Source: Myxococcales bacterium | Lineage (GTDB): Bacteria; Myxococcota_A; Polyangia; Polyangiales; Ga0077539 | Length of the DNA stretch: 32,845 nt | Reading direction: 5' to 3' | NCBI GenBank assembly: GCA_013298625.1 | Contig: JAAFIF010000103.1 | Location: 1-32,845, forward strand | Part shown: piece by piece, positions 25,140-32,845 of the stretch | Layout: every line of letters begins with the position of its first letter | Numbering within the stretch: the first letter of the stretch is position 1 | Translations under genes and position numbers: made by a program | Notes under the pieces: generated by a model | Databases searched by the model: none | What the model was told of the DNA's origin: nothing | What the model saw: the letters and a program-made list of their open reading frames with translations, nothing else

Positions 25140-26444
25140 ATGCGTCGCACACGCTCCCTCTCTCGCTCTGCATTCGCGCTGTTGTTTGCGCTCGGGACCT
25201 CGGCGGTCGCGCTCGACGCGGCCGCGCAAGAGTCCGACCTCGCCGCACTTCGCGCTGCCCCGCCGACGGACGCCGCAGCCCAGCTTCGGCTCGGTCGCGC
25301 CCTGCGCCGCGCGGGACACTTCGACGACGCCGTCCGGGCGCTTCGCACGGCGTCCCGCGGTCCGACCAGGGCCGAGGCGCTCTTCGAGATCGCCCGCGTC
25401 CGCTTCGATCAGGGCAATTTTCGCGAGTCTCGGACCGCCTGCAACGCTGTTCCCGCGGGGATCGTGCGGCACGTGTGCCTCGCGCGGGCGCACCTCGTGT
25501 GGCAGCGCGCCGCGCTCGCCGAGCGCGAGATCGCCGCGGCGCAGCGCATCGATCGCAACCACCCCGAGCTCAAGCTCGTGATCGCCGACGCGATGCGCGT
25601 CTCTGGGCGAATGACCGAGGCCGAAGCCGCGTATCGCGAGGCCGCCTCGGCGCTCCCTGGCCGCGCCGAGCCCCACCTCGGACTCGGGCTGCTGCTCGAA
25701 ACCGGCAACCGTCTCGACGACGCGAGGCAGGCCTATCAGCGCGCGGTCGACGCGGACCCGAAGGACCCCGCTGCTGCTCTGGCGCTCGGCCGCCTCCTGC
25801 GGCGCCTGCGGCAAAACGACGCCGCGCTGCCGCTGTTGCAGCGGGCCAACTCGGATCGACCCGACTGGCCCGACGCGCTCGTCGCGCTCGGAGAGCTCCA
25901 CCTCGTGCGCAACGCCCTCGACGACGCGCAGCGCTCGCTCGCGCGCGCGGCGCAGCTCAACCCGAACCAGGCCGGCGCGCAGTCGGCGTTGGGCCGCGTT
26001 CACTTGCGGGCCAATCGCCTGCAAGAGGCCGAAGCGCCGCTGCGCGCGGCCATCCAGCAAGTGGCCAACGACGGCGAAGCTCGCGCAGCGCTCGCTGAGC
26101 TGCTCGGCCGCACCGAGCGCGGCGAAGAGTCCCTCGAAGAGTGGAACCGCGCGATCGACCTCATGCCCTCGGACCCCGCGCCCCGCATGCGCGCCGCGGA
26201 GCAAGCTCGCTCGATGCGCCTCGGCACGCTCGCGCGCGCCTACCTCGATCGCGTCTTGTCCGAAGACGCGCAGAACGCCCCCGCGTTGCTCATGCGCGCG
26301 GACATCGCCTTCGATGATGGCGATCGACGCTCGGCGCGTCAGCTCTATCAACAGGCCCTCGCTGGGCGCGGCGAGATCGACCGCGCGCGGGCGCAGCAGC
26401 GGATTCAAGAGATCGACGCGCCCCAGCGGCAGAGGCGGCGATGA
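25140..26444 (+). CDS. Exported TPR-repeat protein
   Basis: A 434-residue protein from ATG 25140 (TTG 25137 just before is also possible; AGGAG at 25122-25126 is 10 and 13 bases from them). Residues 1-30 form a signal peptide (FALLFALGTSAVALDAAAQ). The rest is a solenoid of about 10 TPR-like units, including AQLRLGRALRRAGHFDDAV, PHLGLGLLLETGNRLDDAR and ARLGRVHLRANRLQEAE-like helices. TPR proteins are scaffolds for protein complexes; this one is likely periplasmic. Its stop overlaps the next gene's ATG by four bases (ATGA), so both should be made together. It is divergent from the kinase, which suggests a common signalling module. Partners are unknown. Confidence 0.85.
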   Translation: MRRTRSLSRSAFALLFALGTSAVALDAAAQESDLAALRAAPPTDAAAQLRLGRALRRAGHFDDAVRALRTASRGPTRAEALFEIARVRFDQGNFRESRTACNAVPAGIVRHVCLARAHLVWQRAALAEREIAAAQRIDRNHPELKLVIADAMRVSGRMTEAEAAYREAASALPGRAEPHLGLGLLLETGNRLDDARQAYQRAVDADPKDPAAALALGRLLRRLRQNDAALPLLQRANSDRPDWPDALVALGELHLVRNALDDAQRSLARAAQLNPNQAGAQSALGRVHLRANRLQEAEAPLRAAIQQVANDGEARAALAELLGRTERGEESLEEWNRAIDLMPSDPAPRMRAAEQARSMRLGTLARAYLDRVLSEDAQNAPALLMRADIAFDDGDRRSARQLYQQALAGRGEIDRARAQQRIQEIDAPQRQRRR

Positions 26445-27250
26445 TCCGCTCGGCGCACTGCGGCGCGCTGCTCGCGCTGCTCTCTGCGACGACGGTCGCC
26501 TGTGGACCGAGCCGCTCGGTCGAGACGAGTCAGCGCGCCCCCGTCGCAGCGAACGCTCCGCAGTCCTCGATCACGGGGCCGTTCGTCAACGACCCGGTCG
26601 CGCCCGCGCCGCTGGTGGCCGCGCTGCCGTCGACCGCGTCCAACGCGCCGCTGCTGCGCGCGCCAGACACGACGAACACCGCGCAGAACCCCACGTCGCC
26701 GACGGCTCCGACCGAGCCGACGCCCACGCCTCCGATCGAGCCGACGCCCACGCCGACCGTCGATCCGCAGGCGAACAACAACCCCATCAACAACCCCGAT
26801 CGCGACGCGCTGCTCGACGGGCTGCTCGGCGTGTGGGCGGACGGACCGACGCGCACCGCGCGCGACGGCAACGGCTACGTGATCAGCGAGTGCGTGCTCA
26901 CCGTCCGCAGCCCCACGGACGCGCGCGAAGAGTGCACGACGACCACGCGCTACGGAGACAACGATCGCGATCGCTGCGGTCAGACCGGGCAGCTGCGTCG
27001 TTGGGTCACCGCGTCGCCGTACACGTTGAGCGAGAGCAGCGGATACGTGACGTTTACGCCGGGCGAGGTCGAGCTCGTTCGCGACGACGAAGGTCGCTGC
27101 CAGTACCGCGCGGCCGGACAACACACGACCATGACCACCGTCGGTTGGAGCGGTCACGGCGCGACGCTCTCGGTCCGAAACGCGCGCGCGGACGGCTCGG
27201 ACCAGGGGATGACGAGCTACACGCGCCGCTCCGGCGCTACGCGGCGCTGA
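26441..27250 (+). CDS. Lipoprotein with Pro/Thr linker, unknown function
   Basis: A 269-residue protein. A signal of about 20 residues ends in TVAC, with Cys21 a plausible lipid site. Residues about 60-115 are a Pro/Thr/Glu linker with a duplicated EPTPTPPI-type motif. The C-terminal 145 residues form a small domain with C149, C164 and later cysteines and strand-like segments (SPYTLSESSGYVTFTPGEVELV). I recognise no family. ATG 26441 overlaps the stop of the TPR gene, so the two are co-translated and probably work together in the envelope. It ends 7 bp from the convergent lipoprotein gene. Confidence 0.75.
   Translation: MIRSAHCGALLALLSATTVACGPSRSVETSQRAPVAANAPQSSITGPFVNDPVAPAPLVAALPSTASNAPLLRAPDTTNTAQNPTSPTAPTEPTPTPPIEPTPTPTVDPQANNNPINNPDRDALLDGLLGVWADGPTRTARDGNGYVISECVLTVRSPTDAREECTTTTRYGDNDRDRCGQTGQLRRWVTASPYTLSESSGYVTFTPGEVELVRDDEGRCQYRAAGQHTTMTTVGWSGHGATLSVRNARADGSDQGMTSYTRRSGATRR
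26714..26754. repeat. Tandem repeat in the lipoprotein linker
   Basis: The 17-base unit GAGCCGACGCCCACGCC occurs at 26714-26730 and 26738-26754, a 24-base period that keeps the frame. It encodes the repeated EPTPTP of the Pro/Thr linker. Confidence 0.7.
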
Positions 27251-27257
27251 TCGTCGC

Positions 27258-28118
27258 TCACTGGCCGAGGGTGCTCTGCTGCTCGTCGACGAGCTCCATG
27301 CGCGCGCCGCGCAGCTCGTAGCGACGGACCGTGCGCTGATTGGGGCCCGCGCCGCCTGCGCCGCGCGTGCCGGGGCGAATCTCGACGAAGAGCGGGCGAG
27401 GGGCGGGCAGCTCGTCGATCACGGCCACCGCGCCGACCGTGGTCGCGCCGGTGCGATCGTCGGTTCCGCCGAACGGCGCGCGCTCGAGCAAGAGCGTCGC
27501 GCCTTGCGCGTCATCGAGGCCGGCGATCCACAGGTGTGGACCGTGCACTTCGTCGCCCATCGCGTCCTCCCAACGCACGCCGAGCGCGGCGTCCCGCGCG
27601 GGGTCGCTGCGCAGCGCGAGGGGCTGCGCGACGAGCGAGACGCGCACGCAGCTCCCTGGGCGCACCGTCGGGACGAGCGCGTACGACTGCCGCGCCCTCC
27701 ACGCGTCTCCTTCGCGCACGAGGCCGACGAGGCGAACGTTGCCGCAGCTCGTGCGCAGCACGATCATCGCCGCTCGCCCGTCGAACACCGGAACTTCGAC
27801 CGCTGCGACGCGCTCGTCCTCCGCGCGATCTCCGCTGATCTCTGTGGCGCCGCCGCGGCCGAGCTCGATCGAGAGCGCGCTCAGCGCCGCGGGCTCTGCG
27901 CGCAAGAGCGCCTCTCGCATCGCGACCAGCGCGGGCGGCAATTGCGATCCTGCGCTGGTTGTCTGCGCCGCGGTCTGGGGCTCGGTGGCTGCCCGAGCGC
28001 TCGCTGCGCCGCCGCTGCTGCTCGACGCCGCGCCTCGCGCGCTGGTGACGCTCGACGGCCGCGAGGTGCACGCGCCGAGCGCGGCGAAGAGCAGCAGCGC
28101 CGCCCGAGCGAAGCTCAC
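27258..28118 (-). CDS. Lipoprotein, unknown function
   Basis: A 286-residue protein from GTG 28118, which overlaps the stop of the upstream gene (GTGA). The signal peptide ends in LGAC, a canonical lipobox, with Cys17 lipidated. Residues about 18-60 are a Ser/Ala/Thr-rich spacer. The remainder is beta-rich (MIVLRTSCGNVRLVGLVREGD, then SYALVPTVRPGSCVRVSLVAQ), with two cysteines that could form a disulfide. I recognise no catalytic motif. It is the last gene of a three-gene operon behind the ferredoxin and the 152-residue protein. An exported lipoprotein in an operon with a cytoplasmic ferredoxin is odd. Confidence 0.8.
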   Translation of the reverse strand: MSFARAALLLFAALGACTSRPSSVTSARGAASSSSGGAASARAATEPQTAAQTTSAGSQLPPALVAMREALLRAEPAALSALSIELGRGGATEISGDRAEDERVAAVEVPVFDGRAAMIVLRTSCGNVRLVGLVREGDAWRARQSYALVPTVRPGSCVRVSLVAQPLALRSDPARDAALGVRWEDAMGDEVHGPHLWIAGLDDAQGATLLLERAPFGGTDDRTGATTVGAVAVIDELPAPRPLFVEIRPGTRGAGGAGPNQRTVRRYELRGARMELVDEQQSTLGQ

Positions 28119-28573
28119 GATCGTCCCCCGAGGACGGGGCGAAACGTGGTGATGAACCGCATCGCTTCTTCCCGCAAATCCGCTCGTAGAATCACTCGCC
28201 CGACCTCGTCGCCCTGCGGGTCGAACACGTACGCGCCGAGCGTCGTCATCGAGCGCGGGAGCCCGAGCACGTTGACCTCTTTGGCTCCATCGAACCGGTA
28301 CGCGACGCCGTCGTCTCCGATGAAGCTGAACGCGTACGGGACGCGCCGCTCGCGCACGATCGCGCCGATGCCGAGCGTCCCTTTGAACTCGCGGTCCGTC
28401 GCGAGCCCCTCGAGCGTGACGCGCCCCGAGATGTCCGCCACGGTGTTGCCGAGCAGCTCGGTCACGCGCGGGATGATCACGGTCACGTCCACCGAGCAGC
28501 GGCGCTCGTCGGCGGGCGCGCTCGGCCGGTGCCAGCTCCCGTCGAGCGTCTCGCGAAAGGTCAGGCCCAACAT
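28115..28573 (-). CDS. Hypothetical 152-residue beta-rich protein
   Basis: A 152-residue protein with no signal peptide or membrane segment, so probably cytoplasmic. It reads as alternating strands (DISGRVTLEGLATDREFKG, YAFSFIGDDGVAYRFDG, GAYVFDPQGDEVGRVIL), as in a small beta-barrel or lipocalin-like fold, but I cannot assign a family. The start is ATG 28573. One base separates it from the ferredoxin stop, and its own stop overlaps the GTG of the lipoprotein gene. This tight packing implies one transcript and coordinated amounts. Function unknown. Confidence 0.75.
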   Translation of the reverse strand: MLGLTFRETLDGSWHRPSAPADERRCSVDVTVIIPRVTELLGNTVADISGRVTLEGLATDREFKGTLGIGAIVRERRVPYAFSFIGDDGVAYRFDGAKEVNVLGLPRSMTTLGAYVFDPQGDEVGRVILRADLREEAMRFITTFRPVLGGRS

Positions 28574-28574
28574 T

Positions 28575-28958
28575 TCAAGCGCCCTTCTTCGAGCCGAGCT
28601 GAACGAGCGCCGGGTCGTCGAACTGCGCCGGGGCGAGGACCTTCGCGGCGAGGGTGGGGTGCGTTTGCACGGACATCCCTGGGGTCGAGATGGCCTCGAC
28701 GATCGCGGGGATGTCCTCTTTGCTCACGCGTCCCAAGAAGACGTTGTCGGGCATCACCGCGACGACGGGTCCCTCCCAGCACACGTCGAGGCACGCCGAT
28801 CCGCAGGGACGCGCGACGACGTGCAGCTTTTTCGCGACGAACGCAGACTTCATCGCCACGAGCAGCTCTTCGCTGCCCGACTGGGCGCACGAGCCCTTGG
28901 GGTTTCCGTCGGGGCGACGGTTGGTGCAAACAAACAGATATCTCTCACGCTTCGGCAT
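28575..28958 (-). CDS. Thioredoxin-like [2Fe-2S] ferredoxin
   Basis: A 127-residue protein with the four ligand cysteines of thioredoxin-like ferredoxins: C11, C24 (in GSCAQ), C56 and C60 (in CLDVCWEGPVV). It also has an extra cysteine, C52. The spacing and the GPVV and VFLGRV strands match the Aquifex ferredoxin family (NuoE-like fold). It should carry one [2Fe-2S] cluster and pass single electrons in the cytoplasm. The last 30 residues (KVLAPAQFDDPALV) extend beyond the core. The start is ATG 28958. It is first in a three-gene minus-strand operon; no obvious oxidoreductase partner lies beside it. Only 28 bp separate it from the divergent membrane gene. Confidence 0.92.
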   Translation of the reverse strand: MPKRERYLFVCTNRRPDGNPKGSCAQSGSEELLVAMKSAFVAKKLHVVARPCGSACLDVCWEGPVVAVMPDNVFLGRVSKEDIPAIVEAISTPGMSVQTHPTLAAKVLAPAQFDDPALVQLGSKKGA

Positions 28959-28986
28959 CGCAGACGCAGCGTTGTATCACTTTCGC

Positions 28987-30042
28987 GTGGTTGATCTACG
29001 GCGCTGGCTCACGCTCCCCGAGACCGCCGTGGCGACGGCGCGGACGATCGCCGCCCTCTCGCAGTGCGCGACGGTGATCGTGACCTGGCAGCTGTGGAGC
29101 GCGCGGACAGACCCGCCGCTGTTGCCGCTCGGGCCGAACATGGCCGTACCGTTTGGGCACGCGCTGATCGTGACCGCGCTGGCGAGCGTCGTGTTCGCCC
29201 GCGCGGGCTCTGCGCTGCACGCGCTCGTGCTCGTGCTGGCGATGATCGCGGATCGCACGCGCGTGCAGCCGTCGGCGTATTGCTTCGCCGTGTTGCTCGT
29301 CGGGACCGGCTGGGGCGCGCGCGGATGGCTCGTCGCGCGCGTGGCGCTGGCGTCGATGTGGTTCTATGCGGGCTTCAATAAGCTGCTCTCGCCGGGGTGG
29401 TTCACGGGCACCGCACCGTGGCTGCTCTCGGCGCTCACGAAGACGCCGACGCCGCTGGTGACGAAGTGGTTTCCGTGGGTGATGGCTGGGGGCGAAGCGC
29501 TGCTCGGGCTGCTCGCGTTGATCCCGTATACGCGGCGGCTCGCGGCGCTCGGCGCGGTGCTCTTGCACGCGGGCATCCTGCTCGACCTCGGCCCCTGGGG
29601 CCACAACTGGAACCCCGCCGTCTGGCCCTGGAACATCGGCCTCGCGCTGCTCTCTCCCCTTTTGCTCTGGCCGTGGCAGAGCGAGGGTCCTAGAGAGTCC
29701 GCGCGCGGCGCTCACACGCTCGCGCTCGCGGCGAGCGCGTGGCTGTTGTTGGCTCCGCTGCTGTGGCACGTCGGGTTGTATCCCGCGTATTTCTCTCACC
29801 ATCTGTACAGCGAGGACCTGCCCACCGCGCGCTGGTGTAGCAGCGACGGTTCGTGCGCCAACGAGCGTGGAAACGACGAGGTGTACGCGTCGCTCAAGGT
29901 CCCGCTCTCACCGTCGATCCCCATCATCCGAGCGCACTTTCTGGCGCGCTGTCACCGCGGCGAGTATCTCGTCCTCGAAGAGTCGCGGCGGTGGTGGATT
30001 CGCCGCGGCCAGGGGCGGATCACGGTACCTTGCGCGCGCTGA
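28987..30042 (+). CDS. HTTM/DoxX-like multispanning membrane protein
   Basis: A 351-residue protein from GTG 28987 (an in-frame TTG at 28972 is an alternative). About 8 hydrophobic segments cover residues 18-265. The sequences FYAGFNKLLSPGWF at 126-139 and WNPAVWPWNIGLALL at 208-222 resemble the HTTM/DoxX superfamily of membrane proteins, some of which are related to vitamin K-dependent carboxylase. I do not see its catalytic lysine context clearly, so enzyme function is not claimed. The C-terminal 80 residues form a soluble segment with four cysteines (C284, C290, C322, C349), likely periplasmic. The next gene starts 8 bp later, so the two form an operon. Confidence 0.75.
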   Translation: MVDLRRWLTLPETAVATARTIAALSQCATVIVTWQLWSARTDPPLLPLGPNMAVPFGHALIVTALASVVFARAGSALHALVLVLAMIADRTRVQPSAYCFAVLLVGTGWGARGWLVARVALASMWFYAGFNKLLSPGWFTGTAPWLLSALTKTPTPLVTKWFPWVMAGGEALLGLLALIPYTRRLAALGAVLLHAGILLDLGPWGHNWNPAVWPWNIGLALLSPLLLWPWQSEGPRESARGAHTLALAASAWLLLAPLLWHVGLYPAYFSHHLYSEDLPTARWCSSDGSCANERGNDEVYASLKVPLSPSIPIIRAHFLARCHRGEYLVLEESRRWWIRRGQGRITVPCAR

Positions 30043-30050
30043 CTGAGCCC

Positions 30051-30887
30051 ATGAGCGGATCGAAGCAGAAGAAGAAGCGAGCCAACGAGCCCTCGTCGTC
30101 GAGCGCACACACAGCCACCGTCGAGACGTCGAGCGCCGCCGCGAAGCCCGCGGTCCCCGAGGGAGCGCGCAAGTACTTCTTGCTCGCGGCGTTCGCGTTT
30201 CTCGCGTCCACCGGGCTGCCCTGGGCCCGACGCGCCTCGCCCATCCAGTGGATCGCGAGCTGGGTCGCGCACTCGGACTGGTCCGACCGCGCGCTGGCCC
30301 TGCACATGGCCCTGCCGCTCTTGATGCTCGTCGCCGTCGCGTCGCGCGAGACCGCGCCGCGCGTGTGGTCTCGGATGAGCGTCGCGTCGATGGCGTTCTT
30401 CTCGATGACCTCGTTCGCGATCGTGTCCTTCGGCAACTCGCTGCCGCCTCGGCCGCACGAGGCTGACATGATCATCTATCAGGATATTCCCAGGGTGATT
30501 CGCGCGTACGCGGGCTGGGCGTCCTACGCGTTGCGCGCGCTGCTGTTCGCTCCTGCGGCGCTCGTCGCAGGCTGGGCCCTCGCTGCCAAGCGCACCTCCA
30601 CCGCGCCCGAGGACGGCACCTCGAGCGCCGACCGCGCCCCGCTCGCCAACCGCATCCTGCTCGCGCTCACTGCCGCAGGGACCACCCTCGTCTGGGCCCC
30701 GCGTCGGGGAGCCTGGGGCTACTGGGTGGGCCTCGCCGCGAGCTTCGCGCTGCTCGTCCTCGCGCCGCTGGTCGAAGACAAGCCCGCCGCGCTCGACCCG
30801 ACCAAGCGCAAGCAAGCGAGCCTCGCGCTCGCGCTGTGGTTCGTCGCCTTCGCCGCGCTCGCCCTCACTCGCGTGCGAAGGTTCTGA
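30051..30887 (+). CDS. Multispanning membrane protein, unknown function
   Basis: A 278-residue protein from ATG 30051. The first 40 residues are polar, Lys/Ser-rich and Ala/Pro-rich, hence cytoplasmic. Seven or so hydrophobic helices follow (from about 43 onward, ending ALWFVAFAALAL). I recognise no family motif. It lies 8 bp behind the HTTM/DoxX-like gene, so they are probably co-expressed. Its TGA stop abuts the TCA (stop on the other strand) of the HEAT/cNMP gene with no base between them, making TGATCA. Confidence 0.7.
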   Translation: MSGSKQKKKRANEPSSSSAHTATVETSSAAAKPAVPEGARKYFLLAAFAFLASTGLPWARRASPIQWIASWVAHSDWSDRALALHMALPLLMLVAVASRETAPRVWSRMSVASMAFFSMTSFAIVSFGNSLPPRPHEADMIIYQDIPRVIRAYAGWASYALRALLFAPAALVAGWALAAKRTSTAPEDGTSSADRAPLANRILLALTAAGTTLVWAPRRGAWGYWVGLAASFALLVLAPLVEDKPAALDPTKRKQASLALALWFVAFAALALTRVRRF

Positions 30888-32845
30888 TCACTCGCTCGCG
30901 GGGGGCGGCCGCGACGGGAGCAGCTCGCTCGTGCGCTCTCCTTGCGCGCGCCCCTCGTTGGCCTCGCGCAGCCGTCGGCTGAGCACGCGAATGACCCCTT
31001 CGGCGATCTCGCTCTGCTCGCGCAGGACCTCGTAGAACTCCTCGCTCCCGATGCGCAGCAGCGTCGTCTGCTCGAGCGCCGTCGCCGCGGCGCTGCGCGG
31101 TGCCTCGTCGAGCACCGCCATTTCGCCGAACGCTTCGCCTGCCGCGAGCGTCGCGAGCCGCCTGCCCTCGTGCGAGATCCCCACGCGCCCGTGCGCGACC
31201 ACGTAGAGCGCGTCTCCCGGATCGCCTTCAGAGAAGACCACTTCGTCGGGCGCGTACTCTTCGACCTCGGCGACGCGCGCGAGCGGCGCGAGGTCTTCTG
31301 CGCGCAGCCGCTCGAAGATCGACGCGGTCCGCAGCACCAAGAGCTTCTCGATCGTTGAGTAGGACATCAGCTTCGCTCCGTGCGCGGTGTGGGATTCGTC
31401 GAGGACGCGCGCCGCGGCTTCGCGGACCATCGCGTCGAGGCTGGCCTTGGCGCGCTCGGCCTCTACCTTCGCGAGCGGGTGTTTTGCGCGCCCGAGCGCG
31501 TCGAGCCAGAGCGTCGTGACGTACGGGTTGGCGTGCGTCGTCTGCTCGCGCGAGAACTCTTCGAACGTCGGGACGTCCCGCACCTCGAGCCTCGCGCACT
31601 TCTCTCGCACTGAAACGTCGTCGAAGAACGGGATCACCAGCGGCCGAAGCGAGGGCTCGATCGTGCTGTCGAGCAGCTCGATCGCGGTCGCGCGGCGCGC
31701 GGGGTCCTCGACGCGGTCGCGCACGAGCTGCAGCGTCTCGGGGGCGTACCTGAGCTCGAGGATGCGCAACAGCCGCCGCACGCTGCGCACTTCGCGAAAC
31801 TTCATCTCTTCTTCGAGCAAGGGCGTGCTGATGGTCCCGCGCACAGACTCCCACGCGGACTGCAGCCGAAGCGCCTCGCGCACCTCGCGCTCGACGAGCG
31901 CGCGCACCGTGTCGAGCTGCTCGGGCGCGAGCCTCAGCGCCGCGCGCAGCTTCGAGAGCGCCGAGAAGACCCGCAGGCGCAGGTGCGAGTCGCGGTCGTC
32001 GCGCGCTCGCTCGAGGGCCGCGCAGCTCTCGCGCGTGTGAACGTCCCGCAAAATCCTGGGAATCATCAGCCGAATCGGCCGATCGACCTTCTCATCCGAG
32101 AGCATGCGCGCGAGCGTGGGGACCGCGGGCGCTCCGATCGCGGCGAGCGCTGCGGCGGCCTGGCGCCGCGTCGAAGCCCGCGCGAGCAGCGCGCAGAGCG
32201 GCTCGATCAAGCGCGGGTCTGCCGCGGTGTGCGCCGCGAGCAGCGCCGCGTGCACGACGTGGTGATCTTTGTCGGCGAGCAGCGTCACGAGCCTGCGCGA
32301 GCCCGAGGGCCCGACCTCTCCGAGCACGCTGGCTGCGTCGGCGCGGTCGTCGGCCACGCTCGACGCGATGAGCTGCTGTACGCGCGCGCCGGCGCACAGG
32401 GCTCCTTCGAACCCTCCGTGGCTGAGCAGCGCGGCGGTCGTGCGCGCGCGCACGTTGCGGTCTGCGTCGTCGAGCAGCGGCGCGAGCGCGTCGACGGCGT
32501 CGTCGCCGCGGGCGAGCGCGTGGGCGTGCGCCGCGGCCGCGCGCACTTGGGCCTCGGGGTCAGAGAGCGCTCGCTCGATCGCTTGCTCGTCGGACGTGGT
32601 CTTCGTCGCGCGAGCGTAGGGGCCGAGCCGCTCGAGCGCCGCCACGCGGACCGCGGCGACCTCGTGCACGGTGAGCTTCTCGTACGCGGCGAGCACCGCG
32701 GCGTCCGCGCTTTCTCCGAGCGCGTCGAGCGCGGCGAGGACGACGCGCGGGTCGTGGCTCTCGAGGGCGCGGATCAGCACCTGACGCGCGAGCGGGTCGT
32801 CGACGCCGCGCTCGGACGTGTCGGTGATGCGGCCGACGTGCAGGG
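30888..32845 (-). CDS. HEAT-repeat and cyclic-nucleotide-binding protein, partial (5' end beyond window)
   Basis: The frame is open to the window's right edge, about 652 codons without an in-frame stop. A GTG at 32780 would give 630 residues, but 22 protein-like residues upstream suggest the real start lies outside. Residues about 1-460 (counted from that GTG) are HEAT-like helical repeats, such as VVLAALDALGES and VRAAAAHAHALARG. Residues about 490-605 form a cyclic-nucleotide-binding domain with the phosphate cassette FGEMAVLDEAPRSAAATA at 551-568. cAMP or cGMP should bind, inferred from the FGE and PRSA residues. Myxobacterial proteins of this layout often carry an N-terminal transporter domain (MFS or Npt type), so one may lie off the edge. 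The 3' end abuts the convergent membrane gene. Confidence 0.85.
   Translation of the reverse strand, partial: LHVGRITDTSERGVDDPLARQVLIRALESHDPRVVLAALDALGESADAAVLAAYEKLTVHEVAAVRVAALERLGPYARATKTTSDEQAIERALSDPEAQVRAAAAHAHALARGDDAVDALAPLLDDADRNVRARTTAALLSHGGFEGALCAGARVQQLIASSVADDRADAASVLGEVGPSGSRRLVTLLADKDHHVVHAALLAAHTAADPRLIEPLCALLARASTRRQAAAALAAIGAPAVPTLARMLSDEKVDRPIRLMIPRILRDVHTRESCAALERARDDRDSHLRLRVFSALSKLRAALRLAPEQLDTVRALVEREVREALRLQSAWESVRGTISTPLLEEEMKFREVRSVRRLLRILELRYAPETLQLVRDRVEDPARRATAIELLDSTIEPSLRPLVIPFFDDVSVREKCARLEVRDVPTFEEFSREQTTHANPYVTTLWLDALGRAKHPLAKVEAERAKASLDAMVREAAARVLDESHTAHGAKLMSYSTIEKLLVLRTASIFERLRAEDLAPLARVAEVEEYAPDEVVFSEGDPGDALYVVAHGRVGISHEGRRLATLAAGEAFGEMAVLDEAPRSAAATALEQTTLLRIGSEEFYEVLREQSEIAEGVIRVLSRRLREANEGRAQGERTSELLPSRPPPASE

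Noticed and set aside
24681..26408. A 575-codon open frame on the minus strand across the TPR gene
   Set aside because: The TPR repeats on the plus strand with a signal peptide are clearly the real product.
1..32845. Phage, integrase, transposase, tRNA or rRNA genes
   Set aside because: None of the proteins or non-coding gaps shows such motifs; gaps are short and the gene set is chromosomal in character.

Overview
The window is about 32.8 kb of very GC-rich, densely coding chromosomal DNA. It looks like a myxobacterium-type genome (Myxococcota, probably Polyangiales/Sandaracinus-like). This rests on composition, two membrane-anchored Ser/Thr kinases, TPR/PEGA proteins, lipoproteins with D/G/A-rich linkers, a FIS-type regulator and a HEAT/cyclic-nucleotide protein; it is an inference, not a phylogenetic placement. 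I see 28 protein genes, one of them cut by the right edge. I see no RNA genes, insertion sequences, phage genes or CRISPR array. No gap between genes exceeds 262 bp.

Layout. (1) 75-1027, plus strand: a Nudix hydrolase overlapping a small DUF1232/YkvA-like membrane protein. (2) 1077-12668, minus strand: eight genes. In transcription order they are a Ser/Thr kinase, a TPR-PEGA membrane protein, a secreted lipoprotein, two overlapping cation/proton antiporters (the first with a signal peptide and long extracytoplasmic head), an apparently exported dikinase-like protein, a von Willebrand A lipoprotein and a YkgJ-type cysteine-cluster protein. (3) 12766-14047: a PemK/MazF-like protein convergent with a membrane-anchored VanY-type peptidase. 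(4) 14107-18220: deoD overlapping a PilZ-like/helical-repeat protein, a membrane adenylate cyclase on the other strand, and a membrane protein with a TerB-like tail. (5) 18232-20801: a lipoprotein diverging from an Old Yellow Enzyme. (6) 20810-27250: a membrane-anchored but degenerate sigma54-activator-like protein behind a second Ser/Thr kinase, diverging from a TPR protein and a lipoprotein. (7) 27258-32845: a lipoprotein, a 152-residue protein and a thioredoxin-like [2Fe-2S] ferredoxin in one compact operon, two multispanning membrane proteins, and a partial HEAT-repeat/cyclic-nucleotide-binding protein.

How it fits together. Much of the window is envelope and signalling hardware: kinases with extracytoplasmic tails, lipoproteins, a cyclase that makes a ligand and a protein with a matching binding domain. 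The most unusual items are the exported dikinase-like protein, whose phosphohistidine-like motif lies before its ATP-grasp (the order of plant glucan water dikinase); the membrane regulator that keeps a FIS helix-turn-helix but has lost Walker A and GAFTGA; and the tandem antiporters. Six of the seven convergent gene pairs have essentially no intergenic space, and at several the two stop codons sit in the arms of short palindromes.
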